Shown one piece after another: positions 36,887 through 47,416 of a stretch of 64,000 nucleotides of DNA. A program made the position numbers and the translations under genes. Origin of the DNA: Intestinibacter sp964449895 (GTDB lineage: Bacteria; Bacillota; Clostridia; Peptostreptococcales; Peptostreptococcaceae); the NCBI GenBank assembly GCA_964449895.1, contig CAYVBY010000007.1, positions 54,133-118,132 of the forward strand. The letters are read 5' to 3'. The notes under the pieces are model-generated. The model did not search any database. It was not told the origin of the DNA and saw only the letters and a program-made list of their open reading frames with translations. Position 1 is the stretch's first letter; each line of letters begins with the position of its first letter.

Positions 36887-39800
36887 TTATTTTTGATTTA
36901 TTACTTTGATATCGTTTTCATTTAGTATTTCAATTAAATTTTTTATTAATTCATTTGAAATTGTGACACATCTGTTCCATTTATATTTTTTCTTAGGGGT
37001 TGTTGTACATAAAAATACATTTTCTTTTCCAGGGTAATACATTAAAATATTTTCTATTTTTTTAAGCTTTTCTTTATCATTTATATCTTCTATTTTTATA
37101 AACAAGCTTTTATTATTTGTATTTTGAGATTTATTATATACCCTTTTTTCAGATATTGTAAAAGGTGTTTTATCCTTTATATCTTTTATATCTTGAGCAA
37201 TAACTTTTATATTTTCTTCATCTTGTATACTTAATCTACCTTTTATATAAATAATATTTTCTTCATTTATAACTGTATTATATTGTTGTAATACTTTTGG
37301 AAATACAATTACTTCTATGGTTCCATACAAATCTTCCAATTCTAAAAAAGCCATTATATCATTTCTTTTAGTAGTTTGTATTCTTTTTTGCGAGATCATA
37401 CCTCCAATTATTACCTCTTGTTGATCTAAAGCCATGTATTTTTCAGGAACTTCTTTTAACTCATTTAATTTTTTTGTATTAGTTGAAGTTTTTTTATTTA
37501 AATCATCTTCATATTCCGCAAGTGGATGTCCACTTATATACATACCTAAAACTTCTTTTTCTAATGCTAATTTTTCCCTGTCTTCAAATTCTTTTAGATT
37601 TGGCATTGAACTTATCTCATTTTCAAATTTATTTATATCTTCATCATTTCCAAATCCATCAAATAGAGAAATTTGACCTTTAACATTTTTCTTTCTTTCT
37701 AAAGATACACTTTCTAATATTTTTTCATATCCAGCCATTAAACTTGCCCTAGTGTAATTCATTGCGTCAAATCCACCACATTTAATTAGACTTTCTATTA
37801 CTCTTTTGTTTATATCTTTATTATCTAATCGTTTTATTAAATTATCAAAATCAACAAATTCTCCATTTGCTTCTCTCTCTTTTACTATGTTATTTATTAT
37901 ATTTACACCTACATTTTTGACAGCAGCAAGTCCAAATCTTATATTATTATCTTCAACTGAGAATTTTGCAAAACTTTTATTTATGTCAGGTTTTAATACA
38001 TTTATATTTAAAGCATTACATTCTCTAATATACTCAACTACCTTGTCTGTATTTCCCATTACACTAGTAATTAATGCAGCCATAAACTCTACAGGATAAT
38101 ATGTTTTTAGATAAGCTGTCTCATAAGATATAACACCATAAGCTGCAGCATGAGACTTATTAAATGCATATTTTGCAAAATCTATCATATCATCAAATAT
38201 TTGATTAGCAATATCTTCACTAACGCCATTTCTTACACATCCTGCTATTTCTATATTTCCATTTTCGTCTGTTTTTCCATGTATAAAGTACTGTCTTTCC
38301 TCTTCCATGACATCCATTTTCTTTTTACCCATAGCTCTTCTTACCAAATCACTTCGTCCGTAACTATATCCGCCTAATTCTCTAACAACTTCCATAACTT
38401 GTTCTTGATAAATTAAACAGCCGTAAGTAACTTCCATTATTGGCTTTAGTTTTTCATGAAGATATGTTATTTTTTCTGGATTATGTTTATTCTCTATATA
38501 TGTAGGAATAGAATCCATAGGTCCTGGTCTATATAAAGAAATACCCGCTACTATATCTTCAAAATTACTTGGCTTTAATTGTTTCATAAAAGAACGCATA
38601 CCTGCACTTTCTAGCTGGAATACTCCTAAAGTATTTCCCGAGGAAAGTAACTCATATACCTTTGGATCATCGTAATCCATCTTTGAAAAATCTATTTTTA
38701 TATTATGATTTTTTTCAATCAAATCTAAAGCATCTCTTATTACTGTTAAAGTTCTAAGTCCTAAGAAGTCCATTTTCAAAAGACCTAATTCTTCAAGTGT
38801 AGTCATTGTAAACTGTGTACTTATAGCATCTTGATGTTTATATAACGGAACATACTCATCTATAGGATTTTTAGATATAACTACTCCCGCAGCATGGGTA
38901 GATGCATGTCTCAACATTCCTTCTAATTCTTTTGATATATTTATAATAGTTTTAGTTTCTTGATCTTGTTCATACATCATTTTTAGATTAGGATTTGTTT
39001 CTAAAGCTTTATCTATAGTCATTCCTAAAGAAAAAGGTATTTCCTTGGCAATTTTGTCGACTTTATTATAAGATATGTCTAAAACTCTTCCAACATCTCT
39101 TATTGCTAATTTTGCTCCCATAGTACCAAATGTAATTATTTGTGCAACATGATCTTCTCCATATTTTCTTTTAACGTAATCTATTACTTCTTCTCTTCTT
39201 TCATAACAAAAATCCACATCTATATCAGGCATTGATATACGTTCTGGATTTAAAAATCTTTCAAATAATAGACCATATTTTATAGGATCTATATCTGTTA
39301 TTTTTAATGTATAGGCTACTATTGAACCTGCTGCACTACCACGACCTGGACCTACCATTATATTATTTTCTTTTGCAAAATTTATAAAATCCCATGTTAT
39401 TAAAAAATATTCGACATATCCCATTTTATTTATTACATCTAATTCATATTTTAATCTGTTTAATATATCGTCACTTGGAGTTTCATATCTCTCATATAAT
39501 CCGTTATAACATAATTCTTCTAAATATTTATAAGTTGTATATCCTTTTGGAACTTCATAATTAGGTAAATGTATTGTATTAAAGTCAAATTCAACTTCGC
39601 ATCTATTAGCAATATCTACAGTATTATCTAATGCTTCAAGTGCATAAGGAAATAGCTCCTCCATTTCTTGTCTAGATTTTAAATAAAATTCATCTGTTTC
39701 AAATTTCATTCTACTAGTATCATTTAAAGTTTTTCCCATTTGAATGCATAGTAATACATCATGTGCCTTTGCATCACTCTTATCTACATAATGTATATCA

Positions 39801-40417
39801 TTAGTAGCAACCAAAGGTATATTTAATTCTTTAGATAATTTAACCAAAGATGCATTTACTTCTTTTTGCTCTTGTAAATGATGATCTTGTAATTCTAAGT
39901 AGAAATTTCCTTGTCCAAATATTTCATTATATGTCAGAGCAATTTCTTTTGCTTTTTCATAATTTCTGTTCAATAAGGCATTTGAAACATCTCCAGCTAA
40001 GCATGCAGATAAACATATAATTCCTTCACTGTATTTTCTAAGTGTTTCTATATCAATTCTAGGCTTATAATAGAACCCATCTACATAAGATATTGAAACT
40101 AGTTTTATTAAGTTTTTATATCCAGTCATATTTTCTGCAAGTAAAATTAAATGTCCATATCTTTTATCAAAATTTGGATCTTTATCTGTCAAACTTCTCG
40201 TAGCTGTATATAATTCACATCCTATAATAGGTTTTATTCCTTGTTTTTTAGCTTCTTTATAAAAATCTATTACACCGAACATACTCCCATGATCAGTTAT
40301 TGCAACTGATTTCATACCTAATTCTTTAGTTCGTTTTATTAGTTTTTTTACTCTTGAAAATCCATCTAAAAGACTGTATTCCGTATGTACGTGTAAATGT
40401 ACAAAATTTGAATCCAT
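36887..40417 (-). CDS. dnaE: DNA polymerase III alpha subunit DnaE
   Basis: 1176 residues. PHP domain at the N-terminus (HLHVHTEYSLLDG, ITDHGSMFG, ATNDIHYV), catalytic Palm with MPDIDVDFCYERR and the acidic residues in it, helix-hairpin-helix region and a C-terminal OB fold (GGMISQKRIQTTKRND). In Firmicutes with PolC, DnaE is the partner polymerase that extends primers. AGGAGGTG before the ATG. 152 nt upstream of pfkA, probably separately transcribed. Confidence 0.97.
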   Translation of the reverse strand: MDSNFVHLHVHTEYSLLDGFSRVKKLIKRTKELGMKSVAITDHGSMFGVIDFYKEAKKQGIKPIIGCELYTATRSLTDKDPNFDKRYGHLILLAENMTGYKNLIKLVSISYVDGFYYKPRIDIETLRKYSEGIICLSACLAGDVSNALLNRNYEKAKEIALTYNEIFGQGNFYLELQDHHLQEQKEVNASLVKLSKELNIPLVATNDIHYVDKSDAKAHDVLLCIQMGKTLNDTSRMKFETDEFYLKSRQEMEELFPYALEALDNTVDIANRCEVEFDFNTIHLPNYEVPKGYTTYKYLEELCYNGLYERYETPSDDILNRLKYELDVINKMGYVEYFLITWDFINFAKENNIMVGPGRGSAAGSIVAYTLKITDIDPIKYGLLFERFLNPERISMPDIDVDFCYERREEVIDYVKRKYGEDHVAQIITFGTMGAKLAIRDVGRVLDISYNKVDKIAKEIPFSLGMTIDKALETNPNLKMMYEQDQETKTIINISKELEGMLRHASTHAAGVVISKNPIDEYVPLYKHQDAISTQFTMTTLEELGLLKMDFLGLRTLTVIRDALDLIEKNHNIKIDFSKMDYDDPKVYELLSSGNTLGVFQLESAGMRSFMKQLKPSNFEDIVAGISLYRPGPMDSIPTYIENKHNPEKITYLHEKLKPIMEVTYGCLIYQEQVMEVVRELGGYSYGRSDLVRRAMGKKKMDVMEEERQYFIHGKTDENGNIEIAGCVRNGVSEDIANQIFDDMIDFAKYAFNKSHAAAYGVISYETAYLKTYYPVEFMAALITSVMGNTDKVVEYIRECNALNINVLKPDINKSFAKFSVEDNNIRFGLAAVKNVGVNIINNIVKEREANGEFVDFDNLIKRLDNKDINKRVIESLIKCGGFDAMNYTRASLMAGYEKILESVSLERKKNVKGQISLFDGFGNDEDINKFENEISSMPNLKEFEDREKLALEKEVLGMYISGHPLAEYEDDLNKKTSTNTKKLNELKEVPEKYMALDQQEVIIGGMISQKRIQTTKRNDIMAFLELEDLYGTIEVIVFPKVLQQYNTVINEENIIYIKGRLSIQDEENIKVIAQDIKDIKDKTPFTISEKRVYNKSQNTNNKSLFIKIEDINDKEKLKKIENILMYYPGKENVFLCTTTPKKKYKWNRCVTISNELIKNLIEILNENDIKVINQK

Positions 40418-40475
40418 ACCTTCACCTCCTAATTTTGCGAAGTTTATACTATATTATATAATTTATAAATTAAAT

Positions 40476-40502
40476 AAGGGGAATTTTCTATAAAATCCCC
40501 CT
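40476..40502 (-). terminator. Probable terminator after whiA
   Basis: GGGG-ATTTTA / AAAATT-CCCC hairpin with one bulge, 12 nt after the whiA stop, followed by TTATTTAATTT on the minus strand. Confidence 0.6.
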
Positions 40503-40511
40503 CTTATTGTC

Positions 40512-41450
40512 TTATTTTAAATCATTTGCAATTTGCTCTATTTTCTTTAATCTATGATTGACACCTGATTTACTTATAGGTGGATTTAACATTTCACCTA
40601 ATTCCTTTAATGACATATCTTCATTTTCAATTCTTAAAATCGCAATTTCTTGTAAACTTTCTGGTAAACTGCTGATTCCTATTCTATCTTGAATTAGTTT
40701 GATATTTTCAACCTGTCTTACTGCTGCATTTACAGTTTTAGATAGATTTGCTGTTTCACAATTTACTATACGATTTACATTATTTCTCATTTGCTTCATT
40801 ATTTTTGTGTTTTGTAAGCTAAGTAGAGCTTGATAACCACCTATCATACTCAATAAGTCAGAAATCTGTTCGCTTTCCTTTAAATACACTACAAAACTAT
40901 TTTTTCTAGCAACTATTTTAGAATTAAAGCCTAATGAATTTATTAGATCTTTCAAAGACTCTGCATATTCTTCATTATTAGCTACAAATTCTAAATGATA
41001 ATTTTTTTCGGGATCGCTTAATGATCCTCCTCCTAAAAATGCACCCCTAATATATCCCCTTTTTAATTCTTCATCGTAAAACATCTCAGAAGGTACACGA
41101 TTAGTTGGAAAAAAACCATCTCTATTTTCTAATATTCCCAATTTCTTAAGAAGCGCTTCTGCTCCATGTTCACTTTTGACCATCAGAACATAACTATTAT
41201 TTCTTTTTAACATTTGATTTTTATTTACTGCTATAGTTGTATTTATATTAAATTCTTTTTTTAAAAATTTAAAAACTCTTCTAGCTATAGAATTTAATTC
41301 TGTCGTTATTTTTATATTAATCCTCTTAAGTCCTGCTATTTGTATACTTCCAGCCATTTGAACTATAGCAGATAACTCTGCTTGTTCAATATTTTTATTA
41401 TTTTCTTTAAATCTTGCTATTTCATTTTTTGTCTCACTTGAAAAAGACAT
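40512..41450 (-). CDS. whiA: WhiA-type DNA-binding protein
   Basis: 312 residues from the ATG 7 nt after AGGTG. N-terminal part related to LAGLIDADG homing endonucleases (GYIRGAFLGGGSLSDPEKNYH), C-terminal HTH (LKELGEMLNPPISKSGVNHR). WhiA is a conserved Gram-positive regulator linked to division and chromosome segregation. Last gene of the murB-PHP-rapZ-yvcK-NUDIX-whiA run. Confidence 0.95.
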   Translation of the reverse strand: MSFSSETKNEIARFKENNKNIEQAELSAIVQMAGSIQIAGLKRINIKITTELNSIARRVFKFLKKEFNINTTIAVNKNQMLKRNNSYVLMVKSEHGAEALLKKLGILENRDGFFPTNRVPSEMFYDEELKRGYIRGAFLGGGSLSDPEKNYHLEFVANNEEYAESLKDLINSLGFNSKIVARKNSFVVYLKESEQISDLLSMIGGYQALLSLQNTKIMKQMRNNVNRIVNCETANLSKTVNAAVRQVENIKLIQDRIGISSLPESLQEIAILRIENEDMSLKELGEMLNPPISKSGVNHRLKKIEQIANDLK

Positions 41451-41464
41451 TTTTATCACCTATT

Positions 41465-41890
41465 CTAGCTTTTTTTATTTCGTTTTTTTATCTCTTCTAA
41501 TGCAACCTTTATTATTTCTCTTTCATCATCATATCTAGCCAAATCAACAACTCTATTTAAATGTATATATTTAGCATCTATAAAGCCTTCTTCTTTAAGA
41601 GGAATTGTATCCATATTTTTAGATTTCATTAAATACCAAAATACTGTCTTATGAACAGTTTTATTTTCATCCCAATTTTCTTTATAAGTATAATGAATTT
41701 CCCCTAAATATTTTAATATTTCAGCTTTAACTCCTGATTCTTCCATTACTTCTCTAAGAGCAGCTTCTTTTTTTTGCTCTCCTTTTTCTACTCTACCTTT
41801 AGGCAATACCCAATCTCCGTTAAACTTCCTAAGTAGAAGAATTGCATTACCAAATAATACTACACCACCGGCACTAATCTCTTCTCTCAT
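41465..41890 (-). CDS. NUDIX hydrolase
   Basis: 141 residues. Nudix box GRVEKGEQKKEAALREVMEE followed by SG. Resembles AP4A/8-oxo-dGTP type hydrolases (ISAGGVVLF opening and KGRVEKGE), substrate unknown. 14 nt before whiA and 52 nt after the yvcK-like gene; AAGGAGTG site. Confidence 0.9.
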   Translation of the reverse strand: MREEISAGGVVLFGNAILLLRKFNGDWVLPKGRVEKGEQKKEAALREVMEESGVKAEILKYLGEIHYTYKENWDENKTVHKTVFWYLMKSKNMDTIPLKEEGFIDAKYIHLNRVVDLARYDDEREIIKVALEEIKKRNKKS

Positions 41891-41942
41891 AGATGTTCAC
41901 TCCTTAATTAAAACATAATATTAAGAATTTCTTTTTTAAAAT

Positions 41943-43064
41943 TTAAATTCCTTTTTTATTAATTATTCTAGCTTCATAATCACTAGCTAAATTCATTACT
42001 ATCTCAGAAATTCTGTCAGCATTATGTCTTATATAATCATTTTTTATTTCAATTAAATTAGATTCGATAGTTTCTATTCCCATACATTTTAACTGTAATT
42101 TTTGCTCCTTATCTAATAATACTTGTACTGCACCATCTTTTTCATATTTTTTTGATACAGATTCTGGTATTTTTTCATTATTAACAATAATATAATCAAG
42201 CAATCCTAATTCTGTATGATTAACTAAAGCTCTAACATGATCTAATACATTATATCCATCTGTTTCTCCTGGTTGAGTCATAACATTTGGTATATATACT
42301 TTCTTAGCATTTGATTTTTTTATAGATTCAATTACTCCTGGAACTATAAGATTTGGTATTACACTTGTATATAAACTTCCAGGTCCCATAACAATAATAT
42401 CAGCTCCATGTATAGAACTTATAACTTCATCTAACGGTCTACAATCTTCTGGTATTAAAGTAATCTTTTCTATTTTACATTTTTGAGATTTTACTACTTT
42501 AGGTATTGTTGATTCGCCTCTTACAGTGCTTCCATCTTCTAATGTTGCAATTAAATCTATATTTTCAAGAGTAACCGGTAAAACTCTACCTGTTATTGCA
42601 AATATTTGACCTATTTTATAAATTGCAGTTTCAAAATTTCCATATAATCCATTCATAGCAGCTAAAAATAGATTTCCAAAACTTTGACCTTTTAATACTC
42701 CTTCTTCAAATCGATATTGCATTACTTCATTCATAGTAGGTTCTATATTTGCAAGAGCCATAATGCAGTTTCTTATATCTCCAGGTGGTAACATTCCTAA
42801 GTCAGATCTAAGAACTCCAGAGCCACCACCATCATCTGCAACTGTAACAACTGCAGTTATATTTTCTGTATAATGTTTTAAACCTCTCAAAAAAATTGAC
42901 TGCCCTGTTCCACCACCTATTACAACTACATTTGGGCCTGTTCCATCTTTTCTCTGTAACTCTAAATATTTTATTCTATCTTCCTTAGTCTTAATATATA
43001 ACAATATTGATATAGCAAAACATACTATACCTATTATTCCCAAAATAACACTAGCTATATCCAT
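41943..43064 (-). CDS. yvcK: YvcK/CofD-family gluconeogenesis factor homologue
   Basis: 373 residues. Unlike the soluble YvcK of Bacillus, this one has an N-terminal membrane helix (SVILGIIGIVCFAISILLYI). Core: NVVVIGGGTGQSIFLRGLK, VTVADDGGGSGVLR, LPPGDIRNCI and GPGSLYTSVIPNL. YvcK-type proteins (GlmR) bind UDP-GlcNAc and support cell-envelope synthesis on gluconeogenic carbon. Spaced 13 nt from rapZ. Confidence 0.93.
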   Translation of the reverse strand: MDIASVILGIIGIVCFAISILLYIKTKEDRIKYLELQRKDGTGPNVVVIGGGTGQSIFLRGLKHYTENITAVVTVADDGGGSGVLRSDLGMLPPGDIRNCIMALANIEPTMNEVMQYRFEEGVLKGQSFGNLFLAAMNGLYGNFETAIYKIGQIFAITGRVLPVTLENIDLIATLEDGSTVRGESTIPKVVKSQKCKIEKITLIPEDCRPLDEVISSIHGADIIVMGPGSLYTSVIPNLIVPGVIESIKKSNAKKVYIPNVMTQPGETDGYNVLDHVRALVNHTELGLLDYIIVNNEKIPESVSKKYEKDGAVQVLLDKEQKLQLKCMGIETIESNLIEIKNDYIRHNADRISEIVMNLASDYEARIINKKGI

Positions 43065-43077
43065 AATTCCCTCCGTA

Positions 43078-43935
43078 CTATTTCAACATAAAATCTCTAT
43101 GTTTTTTAACAACTCTATAGCCTTTATTTTGAATTTCTTCACTAATGAAATTTGCTATAGTTACAGATCTATGTCTTCCCCCAGTACATCCAATACTAAT
43201 AACTAAATGATGTTTACCTTCTTCTACATATTGAGGTATTAAAAAATCTATCATATCAGAAAGCTTTTTATAAAATTCTATGCTTATATCAGAATTCATT
43301 ACATAATCTCTAACTTCTTTATCTTCACCTGTTTTATTACGAAGCTCTTCAATATAATATGGATTTGGTAAAAATCTAACATCAAAAACTAAATCTGAAT
43401 CCACTGGTATTCCATGCTTAAATCCAAATGAAAGTACAGAAATAGTAAGATTCGTTTTATATTCATCTGTCGAATAAATTTTACTTATTTCTTCTTTTAA
43501 ATCTTTTGGCTTCATATTAGTAGTATCAATTATATAATTTGCTCTCTTCTTTAACGGATTTAATATATCTCTTTCTATTTTTATTGCCTCCGGTATTTGT
43601 TTATCTGACGCCAATGGATGATTTCTTCTAGTCATCTTATATCTTTTTATAAGAGTTTGATCCTCGCAATCTAAAAATAATACTTCAAAAGGAAATTTTT
43701 CTTTTTCTAATTTTTTTAAGCTTTCATGTAAGTCTTCGAAAAATTTCATACCTCTTATATCTATACCAAGAGCTACCTTATCTAAAGTAGACCCTGCTTG
43801 ATAACATATCTCTGCAAAATTTACTATTAATGTAGGAGGTAAATTATCTACACAATAAAAATCCATATCTTCAAAAGATTTCATTACTTCACTTTTACCT
43901 GAGCCAGATAAACCTGTCACTATTATAAATTTCAT
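43078..43935 (-). CDS. rapZ: RapZ/YvcJ nucleotide-binding protein
   Basis: 285 residues. P-loop GLSGSGKSE and a second conserved part GCTGGRHRSV near the C-terminus, both typical of RapZ. In E. coli it controls GlmZ small RNA decay; in Bacillus YvcJ affects competence. Here in the conserved order PHP-rapZ-yvcK. AGGGAGG site, 13 nt before yvcK. Confidence 0.95.
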   Translation of the reverse strand: MKFIIVTGLSGSGKSEVMKSFEDMDFYCVDNLPPTLIVNFAEICYQAGSTLDKVALGIDIRGMKFFEDLHESLKKLEKEKFPFEVLFLDCEDQTLIKRYKMTRRNHPLASDKQIPEAIKIERDILNPLKKRANYIIDTTNMKPKDLKEEISKIYSTDEYKTNLTISVLSFGFKHGIPVDSDLVFDVRFLPNPYYIEELRNKTGEDKEVRDYVMNSDISIEFYKKLSDMIDFLIPQYVEEGKHHLVISIGCTGGRHRSVTIANFISEEIQNKGYRVVKKHRDFMLK

Positions 43936-43947
43936 TAAATTTCCTCC

Positions 43948-44664
43948 CTAAACTAAAATATTCTCAATTAAAGATATATCTATTCCTGACTTATTAACTG
44001 TATCTAAAGCTAAATCAAAATTTCCTACGTTTTGTGGTATATGTGCATCTGATCCTATAATAAGTTTAGGACTATATTTTTTTATTTCCTTTAATTGTTC
44101 TATATTCAAGAAACTATGACTACTATTTATTTCTAATAGAGTGTCTGTTTCCTTTGATACTTTTGCTATTTCTTCTATATAAACCTTCCCCTTATCCCCA
44201 GGGTGAGTAATCGCAAATATATCATTTTTTTTCATAGTATTTATAATAGCCTCTGTATTATATTCCCTAGCTTTTTCACTTTTAAAAATATAATTTTGGC
44301 AAATATTAACCATACCTTTAAATGATGTTGGTATCGATCCAAAATGATATCCCGCCATTACATAATCTAAATAATCATTGATTTTTTCATGCAAATCAAT
44401 ATTTCCATTATTGTCTAATATATTACATTCTACGCCTAAGAGAATTTTTATTTTATTTTTGTATTTTTCATTTAATACATCAACTTCTTCTCTCATTTTT
44501 TTAAAGTCATCTAATTTTACTCCAAAAGCAACATTTTTATATCCATGGTCTGATATTCCTAGAGTTTTTATTCCTTTAGATATTGCTACTTTTACATTTT
44601 CCTCTATAGTACCTTTTCCATGACTATAAATAGTATGAGTATGGTAATCAGCTAATACTTTCAT
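43948..44664 (-). CDS. PHP-domain phosphohydrolase (YcdX-like)
   Basis: 238 residues. PHP metal motifs: DYHTHTIYSHGKG, ISDHGYK, LGVECNILD, AITHPGD and IGSDAH. Family members are metal-dependent phosphatases or phosphoesterases with loosely defined substrates. Lies between murB and rapZ, spaced 21 and 12 nt, thus in the same operon; GAGGAAG before the ATG. Confidence 0.88.
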   Translation of the reverse strand: MKVLADYHTHTIYSHGKGTIEENVKVAISKGIKTLGISDHGYKNVAFGVKLDDFKKMREEVDVLNEKYKNKIKILLGVECNILDNNGNIDLHEKINDYLDYVMAGYHFGSIPTSFKGMVNICQNYIFKSEKAREYNTEAIINTMKKNDIFAITHPGDKGKVYIEEIAKVSKETDTLLEINSSHSFLNIEQLKEIKKYSPKLIIGSDAHIPQNVGNFDLALDTVNKSGIDISLIENILV

Positions 44665-44685
44665 ATACCACTTCCTCCATGTTTA

Positions 44686-45606
44686 CTATATTAAATCTTC
44701 TCCTAATATTTTTACTTCTTCTTCTAACATTACTCCATACTTATTTAAAACTGTACTTTTTATAGCATACATTAAATCTAATATATCTTTAGCTGTAGCT
44801 CCACCTGAATTAACTACAAATCCACAATGTTTTTCAGAAACTTGTGCTCCTCTTAAACTCAATCCTCTTAATCCACAATCTTCTATTAATTTACCTGCAA
44901 AATGACCTTCTGGTCTTTTAAATGTACTTCCTGCACTTGGTAAATTTAATGGTTGTTTAGAAGTTCTTCTATTTGTTAAATCAGCCATAAAATCTTTTAT
45001 TTCATCGTAATTTCCTTTTTGAAGTTCAAGTTCTGCTGATAAAACTATATAATCAGTATTTGTAAGAACACTTCTTCTATATCCAAATTCCATTTGTTCA
45101 TTTGTAAATTCAACTATTTCACCTTGAGGAGTCATAGCTCTTACTGATTTTACAGATGTTTTTATTTCACCACCGTAAGCTCCAGCATTCATAGCTAATG
45201 CTCCACCAAGAGATCCTGGTATTCCTGATATACATTCAAATCCTGTTAAACTTTCTCTAAGTGCTGCCTTACCTATTACTGATAATAAAGTTCCTGCTTG
45301 AGCTTTTATTATATTTCCTTCTATTGAAAATTGATTGAAGTTATCTCCAAATTCTATTACTACACCTCTTATCCCACCGTCTTTTACTAATAAGTTTGAT
45401 CCATTTCCTATTACTAAATATGGTAAGTTATTTTCATTTATATACTTTAATACTTTACTTAATTGTTCTTCTGTTCTAGGTCTAACTAAGATATCAGCTG
45501 GACCTCCTACTTTAAAAGAAATATGTTTTTTCATAGGTTCATCTATTTTAACATCTTCCTCATTAATAAATTTTAAAAAATCTCTGTATACTAATTCTTT
45601 GTTCAT
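44686..45606 (-). CDS. murB: UDP-N-acetylenolpyruvoylglucosamine reductase
   Basis: 306 residues, type II MurB. FAD motifs VIGNGSNLLV and CISGIPGSLGGALAMNAGAYG, the catalytic Ser in PSAGSTFKRP and the Glu in MLEEEVKIL. It makes UDP-MurNAc for peptidoglycan. The start codon has no ribosome site nearby: a good AAGGAAAGGAG lies about 65 nt upstream. First gene of the operon. Confidence 0.95.
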   Translation of the reverse strand: MNKELVYRDFLKFINEEDVKIDEPMKKHISFKVGGPADILVRPRTEEQLSKVLKYINENNLPYLVIGNGSNLLVKDGGIRGVVIEFGDNFNQFSIEGNIIKAQAGTLLSVIGKAALRESLTGFECISGIPGSLGGALAMNAGAYGGEIKTSVKSVRAMTPQGEIVEFTNEQMEFGYRRSVLTNTDYIVLSAELELQKGNYDEIKDFMADLTNRRTSKQPLNLPSAGSTFKRPEGHFAGKLIEDCGLRGLSLRGAQVSEKHCGFVVNSGGATAKDILDLMYAIKSTVLNKYGVMLEEEVKILGEDLI

Positions 45607-45980
45607 AATTTTTAATACTAATTATTAAAAATCTTTAAAATAAGAAAATTCTTATTCTAAAAATCTTTAATAAACTCCTTTCCTTATTCTAATATTTGCT
45701 TAAATTAATCTATATCTATAAAAATTTTTTCCTTTTAATACAGCATAATAATTAATAACTATTTTAATTATAATATTTTCAATTATGCTTTAATATATGT
45801 TTATATAAATAAAAAAGTATCTTAAACTATTTATACATTTTTATATACTTAAAAAAGTACACAAGTTTAGTCATAAAATGATTTTATCATATATTCAAGT
45901 TTTATTTAATATTATTTTTATTTATTTTATAATTCTTCAATTATAAATATATAAATTTAAATCTTTTTATAATAAAATAT
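45607..45980. other. AT-rich gap upstream of murB
   Basis: No coding frame. Near murB the minus strand has AAGGAAAGGAG, two copies of AAAGATTTTTA and an 8-bp hairpin (AATAAGAA/TTCTTATT) between that site and the ATG. The rest is featureless AT-rich DNA. Confidence 0.5.
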
Positions 45981-46020
45981 ACCTGCTATATGGTATAAAG
46001 TTTATATCATATAGCAGGTA
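45981..46020 (-). terminator. Hairpin after the class V aminotransferase gene
   Basis: ACCTGCTATATG / CATATAGCAGGT with further pairs inside; the U-tract on the minus strand is weak (ATATTTTATTA). Confidence 0.65.
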
Positions 46021-46056
46021 TAAAATAAATTTTCCTTATTATTTAATAATTATAAT

Positions 46057-47232
46057 CTAAATATAATCTTCTCCATTTTTAATATTATCCAAAATATCCT
46101 TTATTGCATCTATACATATGTCTACTTCTTCCTTTGTATTGAAATGGCTAAATGAAAACCTAACTGTTCCTTGAGGGAAAGTTCCTAAAGTTTTGTGTGC
46201 CCTTGGAGCACAATGTAAACCAACTCTAGTCATTATTTTATATTTACTACTTAAATAAAATGCTACTACACTGTTATCTACATCTCTAAAATCTAAAGAC
46301 ACTACCCCTAATCTATCTTTTATGTCTTTTTTACCAGCTATTTTTACATTATCTATTTCTTTAATTCTATCCAAGAAATATTTAGTTATTTCCATTTTTC
46401 CATTTCTTATATTATCTATGCCTTTTTCCTTTAAATAAATAAGAGCTTGATGTAATCCTATAATGCCTGGTAAATTCATTGTTCCACTTTCAAATCTATC
46501 TGGTAAAAAAATAGGCATCTCCTCTGAATCAGACATACTACCTGTTCCTCCACTTATAATTGGTTCAATCTGGCCAGTAAGCTTATCACTAACTATAAAT
46601 CCACCTATTCCTTGTGGTCCAAGCAGTCCCTTATGCCCTGTAAATGCTAAGAAATCTATATTATCTCTTACCATATCAATTTCTACTATCCCTGCACTTT
46701 GAGCAGTATCTACTACATATATTAAATTATATTCTTTACATAAAGCACCTATATCTCGTATAGGAAAAATTGTTCCACATACATTTGATGCATGTGTAGT
46801 AATTATAGCTTTTGTATTTTCTTTGATATATGGTCTAAATTCATCAGCATTTATACTACCTTCATCATCACACTCAACTATATCTAGTTCTAATCCTAAT
46901 TTTTTCATTTGAATTAATGGTCTCATAACTGCATTATGTTCCATACTACTTACAATAACATGATCTCCCGGTTTTAAATAACCTTTTATGAAATAGTTTA
47001 ATGAATAAGTAACACTTGGTGTAAACACTACATTTTTTGAATTTGAACAATTAAATAAATCCTTTAAAATTTCTCTAGTTTCCAATACTTCACTACCTAC
47101 TTCATAGGCACCATCATATCCACCTCTATTAATATTAAAAGCTCCACCCTCTATAAATGCACACATAGCCTTTCCAACACTAGGTGCCTTTGGAAAAGAT
47201 GTACTTGAATTATCAAAATATATTTCTCTCAT
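46057..47232 (-). CDS. Cysteine desulfurase-family (EF2568-like) class V aminotransferase
   Basis: 391 residues from the ATG 7 nt after AAGGTG; a GTG three codons upstream overlaps that site. PLP enzyme: catalytic Lys in FTGHKGLLGPQG, His in SSMEHNAV, and a C-terminal RVGLHCAPRAH loop with the active-site Cys. The opening REIYFDNSSTSFPKAP and FNINRGGY fit the EF2568 subfamily, which sits in selenium-dependent molybdenum hydroxylase clusters in other Firmicutes. It would deliver S or Se from (seleno)cysteine. yedF and selD lie nearby. Confidence 0.85.
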   Translation of the reverse strand: MREIYFDNSSTSFPKAPSVGKAMCAFIEGGAFNINRGGYDGAYEVGSEVLETREILKDLFNCSNSKNVVFTPSVTYSLNYFIKGYLKPGDHVIVSSMEHNAVMRPLIQMKKLGLELDIVECDDEGSINADEFRPYIKENTKAIITTHASNVCGTIFPIRDIGALCKEYNLIYVVDTAQSAGIVEIDMVRDNIDFLAFTGHKGLLGPQGIGGFIVSDKLTGQIEPIISGGTGSMSDSEEMPIFLPDRFESGTMNLPGIIGLHQALIYLKEKGIDNIRNGKMEITKYFLDRIKEIDNVKIAGKKDIKDRLGVVSLDFRDVDNSVVAFYLSSKYKIMTRVGLHCAPRAHKTLGTFPQGTVRFSFSHFNTKEEVDICIDAIKDILDNIKNGEDYI

Positions 47233-47335
47233 TTTTAACACCTTCTTTAAATTAGTAATTTTATTAATGATATTTGTATTTTTACATTTTATCTATAATT
47301 ATAAATGCTACTCAATTATTTTTACCACCCTTAAA

Positions 47336-47376
47336 TAAAAAAAAAATATTACCAAAGAAAAACCTTTGGTAATATT
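47336..47376 (-). terminator. Intrinsic terminator after the formate/nitrite transporter gene
   Basis: AATATTACCAAAG / CTTTGGTAATATT, 13 bp, followed by a run of nine U on the minus strand. Confidence 0.9.
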
Positions 47377-47416
47377 TGTAAATCCCTTATATATTTATAA
47401 TTTTTATTATTTACTA

